A DNA stretch of 58,766 nt from assembly GCA_021324595.1 (NCBI GenBank), contig JAJPIV010000045.1, positions 1-58,766 on the forward strand, written 5' to 3'. Positions within the stretch are counted from its first letter, which is position 1; every line of letters starts with the position of its first letter. Both the position numbers and the translations under genes were made by a program. The notes under the pieces are model-generated. The model did not search any database. It had not been told where the DNA came from and was given only the letters and a program-made list of their open reading frames with translations. Below, one piece after another: positions 47,830 through 56,613 of the stretch. Source of the stretch: Actinomycetota bacterium. Its GTDB lineage: Bacteria; Actinomycetota; Actinomycetes; Streptosporangiales; Streptosporangiaceae.

Positions 47830-50800
47830 CAGGCCACCGCCCCGGGCACCGCCCGCCCCCGGCCTGCCTGCCCCGGATCGGCCCCGCCCGGCCCGGCGAA
47901 CGCGGTGAGCACCGCCAGGTAGCGGCCGGCGAACTCGGCCGCGGCCGGGTCGGCGAGCAGCGCCTGCCGGTAGCGGAAGCTCAGCCGGAGCCGGGAGCCG
48001 GTGGTCACGGCGCCGAGCGAGATCCCGCGGGGCATGTGCGCCGTGGTCGAGAACCACAGCCCCGGCGGCGGCAGTGCCCCGAAGCACGGCGGCTCGACCG
48101 CGCCGAGGTTGGAGACCAGCGTGGTGTCGCAGAGCGCCGGGCCGGCCACTCGCAGGGCAGCGCGCAGCAGCACGCCCTTGACGGCCACCGGCAGCGGAGC
48201 TCGGGCCACGGCGGTAAGCGAACCGCCGACCTGCGGGCCGACGGCAGCCTTGGACCGGGCGGTCTGCGCGGCCACGATGGCGATCACCCGGGCCAGGTCG
48301 GAGCCGGCGGCTCCGGGAACGGTGACCGTGGTCAGCCGCGACGCGTTGGCCCAGGCGCCCCGCGGCCCGGCCTGGGCGCGGTCCCCGACCGGCATCGTGA
48401 CGCGGACCGGGCCGGGTCGGGCGCCATGCGATTCGTTCCATCCTGTGATCGTGATCGCCATCGCGGCGATGAGCAGGTCATTGACGCTGGCGCCCAGCAT
48501 CCGGAGCCGGCCGGCGGCACGATCCAGGCCGTCCCAGGCGACCTGGCACAGCCCGTAGCCGTCGCCCGGGCCGGTGCGCCCGCCCGGGCCATCGGACCCG
48601 GGCTCGGCGGCCACGCGGGCTGGCCGGGCGAACCGCCAGCCCGCGGGCAGGCGGCCGCGGCCGGCGGGCGGTGCCGGGACCCGGCCGGGCAGGCAGCCGC
48701 CGGGCGCGCCGCCCCCGGCTGCCGGGACGGCCGCGGCACCCGCCGGCTCGCCCGCCGCGGCACCCGCCGGCTCGGCCGCCGCGGCACCCGCCGGGCCGGC
48801 CGCCCCGGCAGCCGCCGCCCCCGCGCGGGCACCCATGGCGAGGCGGCTGTACTCGTCGGCGACCGCTCGCAGCAGCCGCAGGCAGGAGTAGCCGTCGAGC
48901 AGGGCATGGTGGGCGTTCACGATCAGGCAGTCACCGTCCGGGCCGGAGGCGAGCAGGAACCGCAGCGGCGGCACGCGCTCCAGCGGGATGCGCTCGGACA
49001 GGAACCGGGCGCGCTGGGCACCGAGCTCCGCCTCGCCGGCCGGCGTGGCGAAGCGCACCAGGGCGCCCTCGTCCACGTCGGGCGCCGCGCTCTCCCAGTG
49101 CCATCCGGTCCGCCAGCGCCCGGTCCCGGCCCGGCGCACCGACAGCCCTGGCTCGGCGGCCAGGACCGCTTGCACCGCCGCGCGGAGCGCGCCGAGGTCG
49201 AGCCGGCCGGCGACGCGCGCTTCGAGGTGAATGCTGGCGGGCTCACCGGGCCGGTCGTAGTAGCAGGTCAGCTCGTCGGCCACGGAGAACCTCCGCCGGG
49301 CCGGCCGCCCCGGCCGCGGCAGGCCGGCCGCGCGGCGGGGCCGGACCGCCGGCCGCGCCGGCGTCAGCGCGACCGCCAGCGCGACCAGGGCGCACGCCTG
49401 GGCGGGAGCGCCGAACGCCCCGTTCCCCGGCGCGGCCGGCTGGGAGGAGGCCGCGCTGAGCACCCCGGCGGCGAGCATCCCGGCGAACGCCAGTCCCGGG
49501 TACCAGCCAGGCGCCGCGCAGGCGACCGCGAGCAGCGCCGGCACGGCCAGTGCCACCGGGCCGCCCACCGCCGTGAGCAGCGCGGCGAGCGCGGCGACGG
49601 CCAGCAGCCAGGAGGCGGGCGACCGGGTGAGCGCTGGGCACCCGGCGGCCGGCGTTCCCGCGGCCGGGAAGCCCGCGGCCGGGAAGCCCGCGGCCGGGAA
49701 GCCCGCGGCCGGCGCTGGCTCCCCCGCGGCCGCCCGGCTGGGAGAGGCCGCCGGGCTGGCAGGGGCCGGCTCGCCGGCGCCCGTGATCGCGGGGGCGGGA
49801 TTCGCGGGCGTGGGCGCCGGGCGGGCCGGCTCGCGCCGCCGGCCGCCAAGTGCCGCGCCCGCCAGCGCGAGCACCCCGAGCCCGGAGGCGATCAGCGCGG
49901 CGTGGTACAGGCCCGCCGGGCGGAACGTGAGCGTGACGACGCCGCCCCGGCCGGATGGCAGCACGTAGCCCTGCTGCCAGCCGTCGAGGCGCACCGGGCG
50001 CAGCACCTGGCCGCCGAGCGTGGCCACCCAGCCCGCGTTGGCGTTCTGGTGCAGCTCCAGGTAGGACCGCGGGCCGGGTCCCACGAGAACCCGACGGCTG
50101 TCCGGCTGCCAGCCCAGCACCCGCACCGTGCGCGCGGGCGCGGCCCGCGCCGCCCCGGCCGCCCGCCCGGCCGGGGCGCTGGTCAGGCTCAGGCCGGTGA
50201 TGCTGAACGCTCCCGGGCGCGCCGCGACCAGCCAGTGCCGGCGGGCCGGGAGCGTGATCGCCGAGCCGGGCGAGCAGAAGCCGACGTGGACCGGGAGGAA
50301 CGCGGCGACGTCCCCGACCGTCCCCCAGACCTTGGTGCGCAGCGTCCGGCCGTCGATGGTCACCTGCGGCCCGCTCCCGCACGGCAGCGAGAACCGGGCA
50401 CCGGGCGCGGCGGTCGCCGGCCGCAGCCCGGCCAGCGCCGGGATCACCAGCCGGGACAGGCCGACAGGGAGCTGAACGGCCTGGCCGAAGGCCGGCTGGG
50501 GCGTGGTCGCGTAGCGCACCACGGGGAAGCTGATCGCGATCCGGTCCGTGGTCAGCGGCGGCACCAGCTGGGTGAGGCCGCCCAGGCCCACGTCGGCGTA
50601 CCTGACCCCGGCGGGGCTGGTGACCTTCACCGAGGCGGGGGCCGCCGCGAATCCGGGCAGCGGCTCGAGGATCAGCCGCCCGATCGTCCGCCGTCCCCGC
50701 CAGCTCAGCCGGATCACCGGGTTCGGCCCGCCGGCCACCCACGGGCCCGGGTGGCGGGCGCGCAGCAGGTTCGCCGGGGACAGCCGGGGCAGGGACGCCC

Positions 50801-53654
50801 AGGTCGAGCTGGCGGCGACCACGACCGCCTTCCGTCCGGCCGGCGCCAGCCCGGCGAGCAGGGCGTCGAGCGCCCGCCCGGGGACGGCGATCGCCAGGGC
50901 CGCCAGCCGGAACCGGCCCGGACGGTACGTGGTGAAGGTCCTGGCCAGCGGCGGGTAGGAGGCGACGTCCGCCAGGCTGGCCGGGGACGGCACCTGCTGA
51001 TCGAAGGAGAACGCGACCTGCCCGGCGGATCGGCCGGCGCGGCTCTGCGCCGGCTCAAGGTAGCTGGTGACCGTGACCCCGGGGATCGTGACGTCGGAGA
51101 TGCCCGCCCCCGGCCCGCCCGGCACCCCGCCGGTGGCGGCCGCGATCGTGATCCGCAGGAACCTGGTCGGCCCCGGGGCGACGCGCAGCAATTGCGGCGC
51201 GCTGGTGCGGCGCAGCCGGGTCGTCACCGTCCCCGGCGCGGTGCGGGCGGTCAGCCGGGAGGGCACCGCCCGCGCGGGCCCGTCGTCAAGGAGCCGGATG
51301 GTCACCTCGGGCGGCAGCCTGACCGGGCGATCGAACCTGATCTGGATCCACTGCCCGGCGGCCCGCACCGGGCTGGCCTCCGTCCAGTAGGTGGCCGGGT
51401 TGCCGTCAAACGCGTTGACGGGGCTGATCTGCGGCGCCGGGGCGAGCCACGAGCCGGTGGAGGACGCGGTGACCGAAGCGGCCCCGGTGAGGACCGCGAC
51501 GGTCTGGTGGCCGGCGGCGCTGACCGGCAGGAGCTGCCGGGGCGGCCCGCCGGGGTCGCCGAGCGGGTCGTCGGGCGGGTTCACCCCGGCGGCGGTGTAG
51601 GTGTCGGAGGCTGGCGCGCCGATCAGCCCGAACGCGTGATCGGCGCGGCGCAGGCCATCGGTGACCAGCCACCGGGCCGGGCGGGTGACCAGCGGGTCAC
51701 CCGCGATCACCGCGGGGGCGCCGTCCAGCAGGCCCTGGCCGGCCAGCTGCAGCAGGGCGTCGGGTCCGCCGTTGACCAGGGTGGTCCGGCTCACCGGAAG
51801 CGTCACCGCGGCGGACGGCGGCGGGCGGCCGATCTGGGCCGCCGCCTGGTACACCTCGACCGCCGGGTACGAGGGCAGCGCGGCGGCGATCGCCGCGGCG
51901 GACGGATCGGTCTGCCGGCCGGTGACCAGCGGGCCGAATGCCGCGACCCGGCGGAAGCCCGAGCTTGCCAGGGTCGCGTGGATCGGCTCGGGCGGCACAT
52001 ACCCGATCGAGGCCGGGCTGAGGTCGTTCCGCACGACCACGTAGCCGATGCCCGCCCGGGCGAGCGCGGCGGCCAGCCCTGGCACCTGCTCACCCGAGGC
52101 GAGCGCCGAGCTCAGCGAGCTGAGCAGCAGGGCCGACCCGGCGCCGCCGAACGGCACCAGCCCGTCGGCCACCCACGGCGAGCCGGCCAGCGGCTCGAGC
52201 ACGTCGTCCACGGTCTGGCCCCACAGGTAGGCGCCGTGCGCCTGGGCCGGCACCACGAGCGCGGGCGCGCGCGGCGAGTGCGCGCGCAGGAAGGCCGCGA
52301 CCCGGTACCAGTAGCCGGGCACCCGGGTGAACGCCCCGGGGTTGAGCACCTGGCCGGCCAGGTACGGGTAGGCCAGGCCGGCGAGGACGAGCGCGATCAC
52401 CGGCGCGAGGAGCAGGCGGAGCAGGTGGCGCCGCTCGGGATCGGCGACGAGGCGCGCGCGCCAGCCACGCAGCCGCAGGGCGTGGGCGATCCCGAGGGCC
52501 AGCACCGCGGCGGCGGCCGGCTCGACCTTGTAGACGCTGCGCAGCGGGGCCAGCGGGCCGTCGAGCAGGCGGCCTACCCCGGCGTGGAACGGGCCGCCGA
52601 GCGGCCCCGGGTACCCGGCGAGCGCGGCCAGCGCGGCCACGCCGAGCGTCAGCCTGAGCCAGCCGGCGGCCGGCATGTCCCGGCGGGCCAGCCCGAGCAG
52701 GCCGGTCGCCGCGGCCATGGCCGCGGCGACGATCGCCGCCGGGTTGGTGACCACGATCCAGCCCGCCGGGAGCCAGGGCTGGCCGAGGTCCAGGTAGGCC
52801 GTCCAGTTCCCCGCGCCGCGCAGGAACGCCGCCGCCGACATCGTCGCCGTGGTGGTCGCCGACTGCTCCACGTAGGGCAGGAAGTCGAACCCGTACCTGC
52901 CCTGCAGCAGCAGCGGCACCAGCCACCAGGACGTCGCCAGCGCCACCGCCGCCGCCCACCAGGCGGCGAGGGCGGCCCGCCGCCGGCCGCGCAGCCGCGT
53001 GAGGATGAACAGGGCGGGCAGGAGCAGGGCGGCCAGGGTGGACGCCGCGTTCACCCCGCCCATGCAGAGCACGGCGATCCCCGACCTGGCCGCCGCGCGC
53101 GGCAGCGAGCCGCCGCGGGCCGCGGCGACCAGCGGCAGCACCGCCCACGGCGCGAGCAGCCCCGGGAGCAGGCCCGCCGAGGTCGAGCCGATCACGATCG
53201 TGCTGGCGGGCCACAGCGCGAATGCCAGCCCGGCCACCACCTGCGTCCGCGGCGATCCGATCCGCAGCGCCCGCGCGAGCCGCGCCACCCCGGCGAACCC
53301 CACGGCGACCAGCAGCGCGAGCCATGCCCGCTCGGCCGCCCACGCCGGGACGCCGAGCCCGTGGGCCAGCAGGTAGAACGGCGCGATCGGGAACGCGTAG
53401 CCGATGTACTGGTCCTGCATCGCGCCGAACCATTCCAGCGGGTTCCACAGCGGCCACAGCCGCGCCAGGAACCCGGCCGGGTCGATGTCCACGCCCAGCT
53501 TGGTGTCGAAGAAGATCCGGCCGGGGCGGGTGGCCGTCAGGACGGCCAGCGCCGCGATCGCGACCGCGATCGTCCAGCGCCGGAGCCGGGCGCCGGACGC
53601 GCCCGCCGGGTCACCGGGGGCGGGATCCGCCGTGCTGCCCCGCGCGGCCGTCAT
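47829..53654 (-). CDS. aftD: AftD-type arabinofuranosyltransferase fused to a C-terminal condensation/PapA-like acyltransferase domain
   Basis: This is a single 1941-residue frame. Residues 1-1450 match AftD: a multi-span GT-C membrane core with FFDTKLGVDIDPAGFLARLW and the aromatic GYAFPIAPFYLLAHGLG, then a long extracytoplasmic part with F5/8-type carbohydrate-binding modules (NAFDGNPATYWTEASPVRAA; RFLRITIAAATGG). Further helices follow near 1360-1440, then a very basic stretch (RPRRAAGLPRPGRPARRR) that places what follows in the cytosol. From Phe1456 (FSVADELTCYYDRPGEPASI) a condensation-fold acyltransferase begins. It has HHALLDG at 1582-1588 (catalytic His-His-x3-Asp-Gly), MPVGDRAQ, and TTLVSNLGAVEPP near the end; no DFGWG motif is seen. 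AftD branches arabinan in mycobacteria; acyl transfer by the added domain is inference. The start overlaps the upstream methyltransferase stop (ATGA) and the stop overlaps the DMT transporter start. Confidence 0.88.
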   Translation of the reverse strand: MTAARGSTADPAPGDPAGASGARLRRWTIAVAIAALAVLTATRPGRIFFDTKLGVDIDPAGFLARLWPLWNPLEWFGAMQDQYIGYAFPIAPFYLLAHGLGVPAWAAERAWLALLVAVGFAGVARLARALRIGSPRTQVVAGLAFALWPASTIVIGSTSAGLLPGLLAPWAVLPLVAAARGGSLPRAAARSGIAVLCMGGVNAASTLAALLLPALFILTRLRGRRRAALAAWWAAAVALATSWWLVPLLLQGRYGFDFLPYVEQSATTTATMSAAAFLRGAGNWTAYLDLGQPWLPAGWIVVTNPAAIVAAAMAAATGLLGLARRDMPAAGWLRLTLGVAALAALAGYPGPLGGPFHAGVGRLLDGPLAPLRSVYKVEPAAAAVLALGIAHALRLRGWRARLVADPERRHLLRLLLAPVIALVLAGLAYPYLAGQVLNPGAFTRVPGYWYRVAAFLRAHSPRAPALVVPAQAHGAYLWGQTVDDVLEPLAGSPWVADGLVPFGGAGSALLLSSLSSALASGEQVPGLAAALARAGIGYVVVRNDLSPASIGYVPPEPIHATLASSGFRRVAAFGPLVTGRQTDPSAAAIAAALPSYPAVEVYQAAAQIGRPPPSAAVTLPVSRTTLVNGGPDALLQLAGQGLLDGAPAVIAGDPLVTRPARWLVTDGLRRADHAFGLIGAPASDTYTAAGVNPPDDPLGDPGGPPRQLLPVSAAGHQTVAVLTGAASVTASSTGSWLAPAPQISPVNAFDGNPATYWTEASPVRAAGQWIQIRFDRPVRLPPEVTIRLLDDGPARAVPSRLTARTAPGTVTTRLRRTSAPQLLRVAPGPTRFLRITIAAATGGVPGGPGAGISDVTIPGVTVTSYLEPAQSRAGRSAGQVAFSFDQQVPSPASLADVASYPPLARTFTTYRPGRFRLAALAIAVPGRALDALLAGLAPAGRKAVVVAASSTWASLPRLSPANLLRARHPGPWVAGGPNPVIRLSWRGRRTIGRLILEPLPGFAAAPASVKVTSPAGVRYADVGLGGLTQLVPPLTTDRIAISFPVVRYATTPQPAFGQAVQLPVGLSRLVIPALAGLRPATAAPGARFSLPCGSGPQVTIDGRTLRTKVWGTVGDVAAFLPVHVGFCSPGSAITLPARRHWLVAARPGAFSITGLSLTSAPAGRAAGAARAAPARTVRVLGWQPDSRRVLVGPGPRSYLELHQNANAGWVATLGGQVLRPVRLDGWQQGYVLPSGRGGVVTLTFRPAGLYHAALIASGLGVLALAGAALGGRRREPARPAPTPANPAPAITGAGEPAPASPAASPSRAAAGEPAPAAGFPAAGFPAAGFPAAGTPAAGCPALTRSPASWLLAVAALAALLTAVGGPVALAVPALLAVACAAPGWYPGLAFAGMLAAGVLSAASSQPAAPGNGAFGAPAQACALVALAVALTPARPAVRPRRAAGLPRPGRPARRRFSVADELTCYYDRPGEPASIHLEARVAGRLDLGALRAAVQAVLAAEPGLSVRRAGTGRWRTGWHWESAAPDVDEGALVRFATPAGEAELGAQRARFLSERIPLERVPPLRFLLASGPDGDCLIVNAHHALLDGYSCLRLLRAVADEYSRLAMGARAGAAAAGAAGPAGAAAAEPAGAAAGEPAGAAAVPAAGGGAPGGCLPGRVPAPPAGRGRLPAGWRFARPARVAAEPGSDGPGGRTGPGDGYGLCQVAWDGLDRAAGRLRMLGASVNDLLIAAMAITITGWNESHGARPGPVRVTMPVGDRAQAGPRGAWANASRLTTVTVPGAAGSDLARVIAIVAAQTARSKAAVGPQVGGSLTAVARAPLPVAVKGVLLRAALRVAGPALCDTTLVSNLGAVEPPCFGALPPPGLWFSTTAHMPRGISLGAVTTGSRLRLSFRYRQALLADPAAAEFAGRYLAVLTAFAGPGGADPGQAGRGRAVPGAVA
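48730..48801 (-). repeat. 3 x 24-bp in-frame tandem repeat in the acyltransferase domain
   Basis: Three 24-bp units (GCCGCGGCACCCGCCGGCTC plus four bases) encode GEPAGAAA-type octapeptides. They form a flexible insertion in the acyltransferase domain after the HHALLDG region. Confidence 0.75.
49660..49704 (-). repeat. 3 perfect copies of a 15-bp repeat in the AftD linker
   Basis: GCGGCCGGGAAGCCC is repeated three times exactly, with degenerate copies on both sides (49645-49719). It encodes (GFPAA)n in the linker before the last AftD helices. Confidence 0.8.
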
Positions 53655-54361
53655 CCGGTCCGCCGCAGTATCAGCAGCAGGTTCCACGTCACGATCTCGC
53701 GGATTCCCGGCAGCAGCAGCACCGCCCCGCACCAGTCCGGGTAGTACCGCGGCCGCGCGCAGAGCACCTCGACGTCCCGGCGGGCGCGCACCATGCGCAG
53801 CACCGGCCCCACGTGGACGGGGAACAGGGTGCTCCCCGGGCGGTTCTTCGGCGGCCTGCCGTGTGCCCGCTGGTAGCGGCGCTCGGCGGCCCGCGCGCCG
53901 AGGAAGTGCCAGGGCGACATCTCGTGCCCGCCCCACGGCGAGTACCAGTTCGTGTACGACAGGTAGACCAGGCCCCCGGGCCGGGTGGCCCTCAGCATCT
54001 CCTCGATCAGCCCGCGCGGGTCGGCGACGTGCTCCAGCACGTTCGATGAGACGCAGATGTCCGCGGCGCCGTCACGGACCGGCAGCCAGTAGCCATCGGC
54101 GAGCACCGAGCCGTCGGGCGGCTCGCCCCGGCTCAGCAGCTCCGCCGGGTCCGGCTCGAACAGGTAGCAGCGGGCTCCCCGCCGCCGGAACTCCCTGGTG
54201 AGGTACCCGGCGCCGCCCCCGACGTCCAGCACGATCCGGTCCCGCACGGCGGTGTACCTGGCCAGCTGGTCCGCCGCGTCGCTGGCCAGGGCCGAGTAGA
54301 AGGTATCCGGGTCGGACTGCTCGCGCAGGAACAGCCGGAACAGGCGGGCGGACCTCATCAT
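53651..54361 (-). CDS. class I SAM-dependent methyltransferase (Rv0224c-like)
   Basis: This 236-residue methyltransferase has the SAM loop VLDVGGGAGYLTREF, the acidic YLFEPDPAELL, and SSNVLEHVADPRGLIEEMLR for motif IV. A C-terminal region (YTNWYSPWGGHEMSPWHFLG ... FPVHVGPVLRMVRAR) is shared with the mycobacterial Rv0224c group as I remember it. GAGGGAG precedes the ATG. Its stop overlaps the aftD start by four bases, so the two are coupled. The target may be an envelope sugar or lipid; that is inference from context. Confidence 0.88.
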   Translation of the reverse strand: MMRSARLFRLFLREQSDPDTFYSALASDAADQLARYTAVRDRIVLDVGGGAGYLTREFRRRGARCYLFEPDPAELLSRGEPPDGSVLADGYWLPVRDGAADICVSSNVLEHVADPRGLIEEMLRATRPGGLVYLSYTNWYSPWGGHEMSPWHFLGARAAERRYQRAHGRPPKNRPGSTLFPVHVGPVLRMVRARRDVEVLCARPRYYPDWCGAVLLLPGIREIVTWNLLLILRRTG

Positions 54362-54670
54362 GCGCGGCTCCCTCGGCCGGCCACGATCGCAGGACGGAAG
54401 CTACTAACCAGTAGCATTATCAGTAGCACCGGCCCGGGCGCCAGAGGAGGCTTTTGCGCGATCCGCCGTCGCCCTGCCGGCCTCGCCCGAGCGCGCGCAG
54501 TGACGGCGCGCAGCCACCCGGGGGGACGGTTTCATCCGACACTTGACGATCTGGTGGTCATCGCCACAGTATCTCTGCTACGTCCTGGCCCGGCCGGCGC
54601 AAGTGCGGTCCAGCGGCGCGGCGGTGCCGGGCCAGCGGCTCGGGAACCGGGACGAGGCGGTGGCGCGAGG
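54362..54670. other. 309-bp divergent control region between methyltransferase-aftD and GT4 operons
   Basis: No gene is seen. The region holds the GCTACT-AACC-AGTAGC palindrome and an extra half-site (CAGTAGC, about 54426). On the plus strand TTGACG (54543-54548), followed 18 bases later by CAGTAT, is a plausible promoter for the glycosyltransferase. CAGTATCTCTG at about 54567-54577 also occurs at 46449-46459 beside the other palindrome. Confidence 0.5.
54400..54415. promoter_or_regulatory. palindrome GCTACT-AACC-AGTAGC (candidate repressor operator)
   Basis: Six-base arms around a 4-bp centre, 39 bp upstream of the methyltransferase start. It matches the architecture of the palindrome at 46439-46454 (TACT-NNCC-AGTA). 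A direct copy of the half-site, GCTACTG on the minus strand, lies 12 bp further upstream and flanks a -10-like GATAAT. Confidence 0.55.
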
Positions 54671-55891
54671 ATGCGAGCCCAGCGGAGCGAGGGCGCCGTG
54701 CCGAGCCGCGAGCGGCACGTGGTGTTCGTGGCCTGGCGCGATCTGGCCAACCCCAACGCCGGCGGCTCGGAGATCCTGGTGGACCGGCTGGCTCAGGGGC
54801 TGACGGAGCGGGGCGACCGGGTGACGCTGGTGGCCGCCGGCCCGGTGGGCGAGCGGCCGTACCGGGTCGTGCGCAACGGGGGCACGTACACGCAGTTCCT
54901 CCGCGCGCCGGTGGTGGCGCGGCGGCACGCGCGCGGGGCCGACCTGGTCGTGGAGGTCTGCAACGGCATGCCGTTCCTGGCCCCCTTGTGGACCGACCGG
55001 CCGGTCGTCTGCCTGGTCAACCACGTCCACGTCGACCTGTGGCGGCTCCGGTTCCGGCCGCCGGTGTCGGCGCTCGGCCGCTTCACCGAGGCGGTGGTGA
55101 TGCCGTGGGTGCACCGCCGGAACCTGTTCCTCACCGTGTCGGCGTCCACCTCGCACGCCCTGACCCGGCTCGGCGTGGCGCCGGACCGGATCAGGTTGAT
55201 CTGCAACGGCGTCGAGCCCGCCCCTCCGCCCGCCCCCCGCTCGCCCGAGCCGCTGTTCCTCGCCCTCGGCCGGCTCGCCGGGTACAAGCGCATCGACCTG
55301 CTGCTGCGCCTGTGGGACCGGGTGCGGCAGGTGACCGGCGGGCAGCTGGTGATCGCCGGGGACGGCCCGGAGCGGGAGCGCCTGCGGACGCTGGCCGGGC
55401 CGGGCGTCACGTTCGCCGGCCGGGTCAGCGAGGAGGAGAAGCACCGGCTGCTCTCGGCAGCGTGGCTGCTGCTCCACCCGGCCAGCATCGAGGGATGGGG
55501 CCTGGTCGTCGCCGAGGCGGCGCTGCGCGGCACGCCCGCGGTCGGCTTCGACGTGCCCGGGCTGCGCGACTCGGTGGCGCACGGCCAGACCGGCCTGCTG
55601 GTCCGCACCGAGGCTGAGTTCGCCTCGGCCTGGGCCGCGCTGGCGATCAACGACCGGCGCAGGCACGCGATGGGGCGGGCGGCCCGGCAGCGCGCGATGC
55701 GGCTGCAATGGTCGGCCGCGGTCGAGGGGTTCGACCTGGTGGCGGACGAGGCCATCGCGCGGGCCAGGGGCTGGACGGCCGGGCCGCGACGGGCTGCCCG
55801 GCATGCCGGGGGGCAGCCTCCCGGGGTCGCCGCGGAGGCGCCGGCCCTGCCGGCGCGCCGGCCCGGGGGCGCCGGGCCGGAGGCCGGATGA
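54671..55891 (+). CDS. GT4 family glycosyltransferase (Rv0225-like)
   Basis: The product is about 406 residues. ATG 54671 and GTG 54698 are both plausible starts; GAGCGAGGG favours the latter. The N-terminal Rossmann domain opens VVFVAWRDLANPNAGGSEIL and continues LADVVEVC-like GADLVVEVCNGMPFLAPLW. The C-terminal donor domain has LALGRLAGYKRIDLLLRLWD, VIAGDGPERERL and the EX7E motif in ASIEGWGLVVAEAALRGTP. It is a retaining enzyme, probably using a nucleotide or GDP-type sugar on the cytosolic side. Its stop overlaps the next methyltransferase start (ATGA), so they are coupled. The C-terminal 40 residues are Pro/Ala/Gly-rich. Confidence 0.9.
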   Translation: MRAQRSEGAVPSRERHVVFVAWRDLANPNAGGSEILVDRLAQGLTERGDRVTLVAAGPVGERPYRVVRNGGTYTQFLRAPVVARRHARGADLVVEVCNGMPFLAPLWTDRPVVCLVNHVHVDLWRLRFRPPVSALGRFTEAVVMPWVHRRNLFLTVSASTSHALTRLGVAPDRIRLICNGVEPAPPPAPRSPEPLFLALGRLAGYKRIDLLLRLWDRVRQVTGGQLVIAGDGPERERLRTLAGPGVTFAGRVSEEEKHRLLSAAWLLLHPASIEGWGLVVAEAALRGTPAVGFDVPGLRDSVAHGQTGLLVRTEAEFASAWAALAINDRRRHAMGRAARQRAMRLQWSAAVEGFDLVADEAIARARGWTAGPRRAARHAGGQPPGVAAEAPALPARRPGGAGPEAG

Positions 55892-56613
55892 TGGGCGGCC
55901 AGCCTGCCAGCCCGCTGGGCCGCCTGTACGAGGACCCGGCCGTTCCGGTGAGCTCCGGGCCGGACCGGGCGAGGCGGCAGGCGGACATGCTCGCGGCCAT
56001 CCTGGCCGCGGTCCCCGCCCCGGCCCGGATCCTCGACCTCGGCTGCGGCGCCGGCGCCGCGACGCAGGTCGCCGCGGCGCGCTGCCCCGGCCACCGGTTC
56101 GCCGGCCTGGACTGGTCCGCCCGGTCGGCCGCCCTGGCCAGGCATCGTGGGGTGAGGGTAGTCCGGGCCGACGTCGCCGGAGCGCTGCCGGTCGCCTCGG
56201 GGAGCATCGACGTCGTGATCATGAGCGAGGTGATCGAGCACCTGGTCGACACGGACGCGGCCGTCCAGGAGGTGCACCGCGTGCTGCGGCCCGGCGGGTC
56301 CCTGCTGCTGTCCACCCCGAACCTCGCCGCATGGTACAACCGGGCCCTGCTCGCCGCCGGGGTGCAGCCGGTGTTCTCCGAGGTCAGCCTCAGGTCGGTG
56401 CACGGCCGGCCGGGGCGGGTCGTCGCCGGGCACCTGCGCGTGTTCACCCGGCGCGCGCTCACCCAGCTGCTGGCCGCCCACGGCCTGGCCTGCGTGCGGG
56501 TGAGCGGTGCCTGCTACCACGACGTGCCGCCGGCCCTGCGCCCGCTGGACCGGCTGGCCTGCCGCTGGCCGTCGGCCGCGTCGATCCTGCTCGTGCACGC
56601 CCGCAGGACCTGA
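55888..56613 (+). CDS. class I SAM-dependent methyltransferase
   Basis: The product is 241 residues from ATG 55888, with GGAGG upstream and a 4-bp overlap with the GT4 gene. The SAM site is ILDLGCGAGAATQVAAARCP, followed by FAGLDWSARSAALA and SIDVVIMSEVIEHLVDTDAA. LLSTPNLAAWYNRALLAAG and the final CYHDVPPALRPLDRLACRWP resemble methyltransferases acting on polyprenyl- or glycan-linked substrates. The stop overlaps the next start by one base. It is co-expressed with the glycosyltransferase, so a methylated sugar product is plausible. Confidence 0.88.
   Translation: MMGGQPASPLGRLYEDPAVPVSSGPDRARRQADMLAAILAAVPAPARILDLGCGAGAATQVAAARCPGHRFAGLDWSARSAALARHRGVRVVRADVAGALPVASGSIDVVIMSEVIEHLVDTDAAVQEVHRVLRPGGSLLLSTPNLAAWYNRALLAAGVQPVFSEVSLRSVHGRPGRVVAGHLRVFTRRALTQLLAAHGLACVRVSGACYHDVPPALRPLDRLACRWPSAASILLVHARRT

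Noticed and set aside
48036-53744. 1902-codon open frame on the plus strand, antisense to the AftD fusion
   Set aside because: It is rich in Arg, Gly and Pro with no recognisable domain. It is a product of GC-rich third positions in the real gene on the other strand.
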